A model generated the notes under the pieces. The model was not told where the DNA came from. It saw only the letters and a list, made by a program, of their open reading frames with translations, and ran no database searches. A DNA stretch of 64,000 nucleotides from assembly GCF_004364345.1 (NCBI RefSeq), contig NZ_SOCA01000006.1:186001-250000 (forward strand), written 5' to 3'. A program made the position numbers and the translations under genes. Below are positions 61,133 to 64,000 of the stretch, piece by piece. The DNA comes from Prosthecobacter fusiformis. GTDB lineage: Bacteria; Verrucomicrobiota; Verrucomicrobiia; Verrucomicrobiales; Verrucomicrobiaceae. The first letter of the stretch is position 1, and every line of letters begins with the position of its first letter.

Positions 61133-61165
61133 CAAAAAACGCGACCGGGAGCACCGGGCGCGTTT
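61133..61165 (-). terminator. Terminator after the glycine-zipper gene
   Basis: A 12-bp stem with one mismatch (61137-61148 and 61154-61165, AAACGCG...CGCGTTT), loop of five bases, followed on the minus strand by TTTTTT (complement of 61134-61139). Strong Rho-independent signal 28 bases past the stop. Confidence 0.9.
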
Positions 61166-61192
61166 CTGAAGGAGTGATCCTGAGAGGGCAGA

Positions 61193-61537
61193 TCAATAGG
61201 GATTGCCGTAATACGGCTGGCCATTTTGATAGTAACCGGAGGGGCGGCGCTGCTGGCCACGGTAGCCCTGGTCATAACCCTGATTGTTGTAGCCTTGGTT
61301 GTTATAATACTGCGCGTTGCGCTGGTCCTGGGAGTTGCCGATGGCGTTACCGCCGAGGGCACCCAAGCCGGCACCGATGGCTGCGCCTTCCAGGCCACGG
61401 CCACTCTGATTGCCAATAATACCGCCGACAGCGGCACCACCGAGGGCACCGACGACAGTGCCTGTTTGGGCGTTAGGCCCCGTGGCGCAAGAGACAAGGC
61501 TGAGGGCCGCGAGGAGGGAGAGAATTATCGATTTCAT
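61193..61537 (-). CDS. Glycine-zipper lipoprotein
   Basis: A 114-residue lipoprotein: signal peptide with lipobox LVSC and Cys17, then a glycine-zipper segment (GTVVGALGGAAVGGIIGNQSG) like those in OmpA-linked 17-kDa and Osm-type lipoproteins, then an Asn/Gln/Tyr/Gly-rich disordered tail with repeats of NNQGY. Probably outer-membrane, of unknown function. Confidence 0.88.
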   Translation of the reverse strand: MKSIILSLLAALSLVSCATGPNAQTGTVVGALGGAAVGGIIGNQSGRGLEGAAIGAGLGALGGNAIGNSQDQRNAQYYNNQGYNNQGYDQGYRGQQRRPSGYYQNGQPYYGNPY

Positions 61538-61728
61538 GCTTGGTTAAGTGACTTGTTAGTCGAGGCGAGAATACGTCTTGTTCATCGCAAAGGTCAAAAC
61601 TTTGCAAAAAACAGTTTGGCCCCAGAACCGCGAAAAAGTCGGCGGTACACAAAAAACAAAGTTGCGCGAGGCCGCTGGTGTGTTAGGACTTCCGACTCCC
61701 CCGCCCACTAACAGGGCGCCGACCTCTT

Positions 61729-61842
61729 ATGCGTGTCCGTACATCTGTCAAACCTCTCTGCGAACTTTGCCGCGTTATCCGCCGCAAAGGCGTGGTCCGC
61801 GTCGTCTGCAAAAACCCACGCCACAAGCAGCGTCAGGGTTAA
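61729..61842 (+). CDS. rpmJ: 50S ribosomal protein L36
   Basis: A 37-residue ribosomal protein beginning [20 protein letters not shown], with the zinc-ribbon Cys/His set (C11, C14, C27 and a His near 32) of the C-plus L36 form. It precedes rpsM by 33 bases, the standard order. There is no gene upstream on this strand for 1 kb, so the small-subunit operon starts here. Confidence 0.95.
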   Translation: MRVRTSVKPLCELCRVIRRKGVVRVVCKNPRHKQRQG

Positions 61843-61875
61843 TTAGCATATCCCTTTTTTAAGCACCTTCTGATT

Positions 61876-62271
61876 ATGGCACGCCTACTTGGAGTCGAAA
61901 TCCCGAACGAAAAGAAGATCGAATATTCCCTGCCTTATATTTATGGCATCGGTCTTCCCCTGAGCCGCAAGATTCTTGCCGCCAGCAACATTGATCCTAA
62001 CGTCCGGGCCGGAGAGCTGACGGATGACCAGATCGCTCTCATCACCCAGGTGATCCAGGGCATGGCCATCGTCTATGAAGGTGACCTTCGCCGTGAGCAG
62101 GGCATGCACATGAAGCGCCTGCTGGGCATCAACTGCTACCGCGCCACCCGTCACCGTCGTGGTCTGCCAGTTCGCGGTCAGCGCACACACACCAATTCCC
62201 GCACTCGCAAAGGTCCTCGTAAGACCGTCGGTGCACAGAGCAAGCCTGGTGCCAAGAAGGGCAAGGTCTAA
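61876..62271 (+). CDS. rpsM: 30S ribosomal protein S13
   Basis: S13 of 131 residues in the head of the 30S subunit, contacting the P-site tRNA through its basic tail. Typical features: MARLLGVEIPNEKKIEYSL, YIYGIG, CYRATRHRRGLPVRGQRTHTNSRTRKGPRKTVG. Normal length, second gene of the operon. Confidence 0.97.
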   Translation: MARLLGVEIPNEKKIEYSLPYIYGIGLPLSRKILAASNIDPNVRAGELTDDQIALITQVIQGMAIVYEGDLRREQGMHMKRLLGINCYRATRHRRGLPVRGQRTHTNSRTRKGPRKTVGAQSKPGAKKGKV

Positions 62272-62308
62272 ACCCTAGATTTCAGGTTCAACCTCCTTAT
62301 TTCGTATT

Positions 62309-62878
62309 ATGGCAGAAGAAACAACAACTCCGGCAGTGGCTCCTGAAGCCCCAGCCCCAGAAGCTGCTCCAGCTCCGGCCGCCGCCGCAGCACCAGCAGC
62401 TCCCGCCGCCCCAGGTGCTGACAAGCAGCCAACCAGTGGTGACCGTGCAGTGTCCCAGAGCGTGTGGCTCGAAATCGGTGCTGGTGACGGCACTGAATCC
62501 GCCAAGGTCATCAAGGCCAAGGGTTCTAAGAACGTCTCCGCCGGGATCGTTCACGTCCGTTCCAGCTTCAACAACACGATGGTCTCCATCACGGACCGTG
62601 GCGGCAACCTCATTGGTTGGTCCACCTCCGGTAAAATGGGCTTCCGTGGTTCCCGTAAAGGCACCGCTTATGCAGCTCAGGTCGTCGCTCAGGATGCTTG
62701 CCGTCAGGCCATGAGTCACGGCCTCCGCGAAGTTGAAGTCCGTCTGCGCGGCCCAGGTTCTGGCCGTGAGTCCGCTGTCCGTGCCATCCAGGCCATGGGC
62801 GTCGAGGTCACCGTCATCAAAGACGCTACCCCGATCCCTCACAACGGTTGCCGCCCACCAAAGGCACGCCGCGTCTAA
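62309..62878 (+). CDS. rpsK: 30S ribosomal protein S11 with long N-terminal extension
   Basis: S11 of 189 residues. The C-terminal 110 are normal ([53 protein letters not shown]), but about 60 residues are added at the N-terminus: an acidic, Ala/Pro-rich low-complexity stretch (rich in APEAP and AAPAAP) and a short linker that replaces the usual basic start. E. coli S11 has 129 residues. The only in-frame start is the ATG at 62309. Confidence 0.95.
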   Translation: MAEETTTPAVAPEAPAPEAAPAPAAAAAPAAPAAPGADKQPTSGDRAVSQSVWLEIGAGDGTESAKVIKAKGSKNVSAGIVHVRSSFNNTMVSITDRGGNLIGWSTSGKMGFRGSRKGTAYAAQVVAQDACRQAMSHGLREVEVRLRGPGSGRESAVRAIQAMGVEVTVIKDATPIPHNGCRPPKARRV

Positions 62879-62905
62879 TCTCGTTCTCCCCCGCATCTTA
62901 CCCGT

Positions 62906-63517
62906 ATGGCACGTTACACAGGTCCCCGCGAAAAGATCGCCCGTCGTTTTGGCGTCGCGCTTTTCGGTCCTTCCAAATCCCTCGAAACCCGCAACTTCCC
63001 ACCAGGGCAGCATGGCGTTAAGAATTCCCGCCGCAAAAACTCTGATTACGCGGTCGCTCTGATCGAAAAGCAGAAGCTGCGTTTCCAGTATGGCGTGCTT
63101 GAAAAGCAGTTCCGCCTCACTTTCGCCGAAGCTCAGCGCCGTAAGGGTGTGACCGGTGAAAACCTGCTTCAGATGCTGGAATCCCGTCTCGACAACGTGG
63201 TTTACCGCTTCGGCTTCGCGAACACCCGTTTCGCCTCCCGTCAGCTCGTCAGCCATCGCCACATCACGGTGAATGGTAAGATCGTCAACATCGCCAGCTA
63301 CCAGGTGAAGCCTGGTGACGTGATCGCTGCCAAGCAGTCTCCTCGCTCCCAGCAGCTTGTTGGTCGTTTCCTTGAAATGACTCTCGGCAATCCTAGCCCT
63401 GATTGGGTGACGGTAGATCGCGACAAGATGTCCGGTGTTTTCAACCGTGCTCCGATCCGTGACGAGATCAACCCGATTGCCAATGAGCAGCTCGTGGTGG
63501 AACTCTACTCCCGTTAA
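62906..63517 (+). CDS. rpsD: 30S ribosomal protein S4
   Basis: S4 of 203 residues, primary 16S rRNA binder. It has MARYTGPREKIARRFGVALFGPSKS, FPPGQHG and the S4-type RNA-binding fold with RLDNVVYRFGFANTRFASRQLVSHRHITVNGKIVNIASY. The N-terminus lacks the zinc Cys of some S4 forms. Followed directly by a strong terminator; rpoA and rplQ, which usually follow, are absent. Confidence 0.97.
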   Translation: MARYTGPREKIARRFGVALFGPSKSLETRNFPPGQHGVKNSRRKNSDYAVALIEKQKLRFQYGVLEKQFRLTFAEAQRRKGVTGENLLQMLESRLDNVVYRFGFANTRFASRQLVSHRHITVNGKIVNIASYQVKPGDVIAAKQSPRSQQLVGRFLEMTLGNPSPDWVTVDRDKMSGVFNRAPIRDEINPIANEQLVVELYSR

Positions 63518-63548
63518 TCAGCGGAGTCTTCCAGACAACCTCTTCGAA

Positions 63549-63575
63549 AGGGACGCCTCGCGGCGTCCCTTTTTC
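63549..63575 (+). terminator. rpsD intrinsic terminator
   Basis: Perfect 9-bp stem AGGGACGCC (63549-63557)/GGCGTCCCT (63562-63570), four-base loop TCGC, then a T-run. It closely resembles the rpsA terminator at 5061-5090. Confidence 0.92.
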
Positions 63576-63600
63576 GTAATTTACTTCTCTCCGCCTTCTC

Positions 63601-63915
63601 ATGATCACTCCCGAGCATCTCGAAATCATTGGCCCCGAGCTGGCTATACGCTGGTCCGACCAGTCTGAAGATTACATCCTATGCGAACGTCTGCGTGCGT
63701 GGTCGCCCAGCGCGGAAAATACCGGGGAGCGAGATCTTCTGGGGAAAAAGTACGGCGGCACAGACCAGAAAACCTTCCCCGGGGTGACCATCCGCAACTG
63801 GCGGATCATTGGCGGGTACGCCATTCAGTTTGATTTTTCTGACGGCCACAACACGGGCCTCTATACCTTTGATTACCTCAAGGCGCTCTGCCGTGAGGGG
63901 GCGAAGGGCGATTAG
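63601..63915 (+). CDS. DUF971 domain protein
   Basis: A 104-residue protein of the DUF971 family (the N-terminal-like domain of gamma-butyrobetaine hydroxylase). Family features: an LAIRWSDQSEDYI strand, the Arg in CERLRAWSPSAE, and the ending GYAIQFDFSDGHNTGLYTFDYLKALC, with the conserved HxxGxY/FxxxxL pattern. Some members bind iron-sulfur clusters or zinc. It follows the rpsD terminator and is probably a separate transcript. Confidence 0.9.
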   Translation: MITPEHLEIIGPELAIRWSDQSEDYILCERLRAWSPSAENTGERDLLGKKYGGTDQKTFPGVTIRNWRIIGGYAIQFDFSDGHNTGLYTFDYLKALCREGAKGD

Positions 63916-64000
63916 CAGGAATCAGGATGGCCCATTTTCGGAAATGGTAGACCAGGGATGTGCGTGCAGGCTGCTCTTTTCTTAATACCGATGTGAGTTC

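Overview
The window looks like a chromosomal segment of a verrucomicrobial bacterium (Verrucomicrobiales, somewhere between Prosthecobacter-like and Akkermansia-like lineages). The reasons are: a five-gene locus matching the Akkermansia Amuc_1102-1101-1100-1099-1098 pilus-like genes in content; three secreted sulfatases; a DUF1080 protein and a PVC-type CxxCH cytochrome/propeller protein; a PEP-CTERM protein; and moderately high GC with short, tightly packed operons. Nothing in the window looks like a prophage, CRISPR array, integron or biosynthetic cluster. No rRNA or tRNA gene was recognised.

Layout. 0-4 kb: an OmpR-type response regulator and histidine kinase, then an ECF-like sigma factor, a small membrane protein and a CpxP/Spy-like periplasmic protein, all overlapping or nearly so. 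3.9-7 kb (minus): an M42 aminopeptidase and ribosomal protein S1 with a textbook terminator. 7-11.1 kb (minus): two sulfatases around a secreted propeller-like protein. 11.3-17 kb (minus): an AT-richer orphan, a GH3 (NagZ-like) hydrolase, a Tm-1-like UPF0261 protein and a double M16 peptidase. 17.4-20 kb (plus): class II fructose-bisphosphate aldolase and a third sulfatase. 20.2-27.2 kb (plus): the Amuc_1098-1102-type secretin/PilMNOP-like locus, followed by coaE-rho-rnd. 30.6-36.5 kb (minus): purD and a complete livJHMGF branched-chain amino acid ABC transporter. 36.7-44.2 kb: hisD, then minus-strand HIT, nrdR, rhomboid-like and apbE genes, a PEP-CTERM gene and serA. 44.2-44.8 kb: a toxin-antitoxin pair whose toxin gene is frameshifted. 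44.9-49.5 kb (minus): DUF1080, an alpha/beta hydrolase and a PVC cytochrome. 50.3-58 kb (minus): prephenate dehydratase, an unknown protein, an APC permease, a fused 5-oxoprolinase and a TPR protein. 58.3-61.5 kb: a di-heme peroxidase, a DegT aminotransferase, GtrA and a glycine-zipper lipoprotein. 61.7-64 kb (plus): rpmJ-rpsM-rpsK-rpsD and a DUF971 gene.

The most interesting content is (i) the Akkermansia-type pilus/secretin locus; (ii) several families of small structured repeats in intergenic DNA, including AGTACAGTA-linked hairpins sitting on stop codons, a hairpin repeat whose two copies differ only by transitions with compensatory stem changes, and a ten-copy CAGTGCT heptamer array; (iii) a livH gene whose conserved N-terminus begins at a CTG codon with no ATG/GTG/TTG available; (iv) a one-base frameshift in a ParE-like toxin; and (v) an unusual 60-residue Ala/Pro-rich extension on ribosomal protein S11. 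All family calls come from reading motifs by eye; no database search was run.
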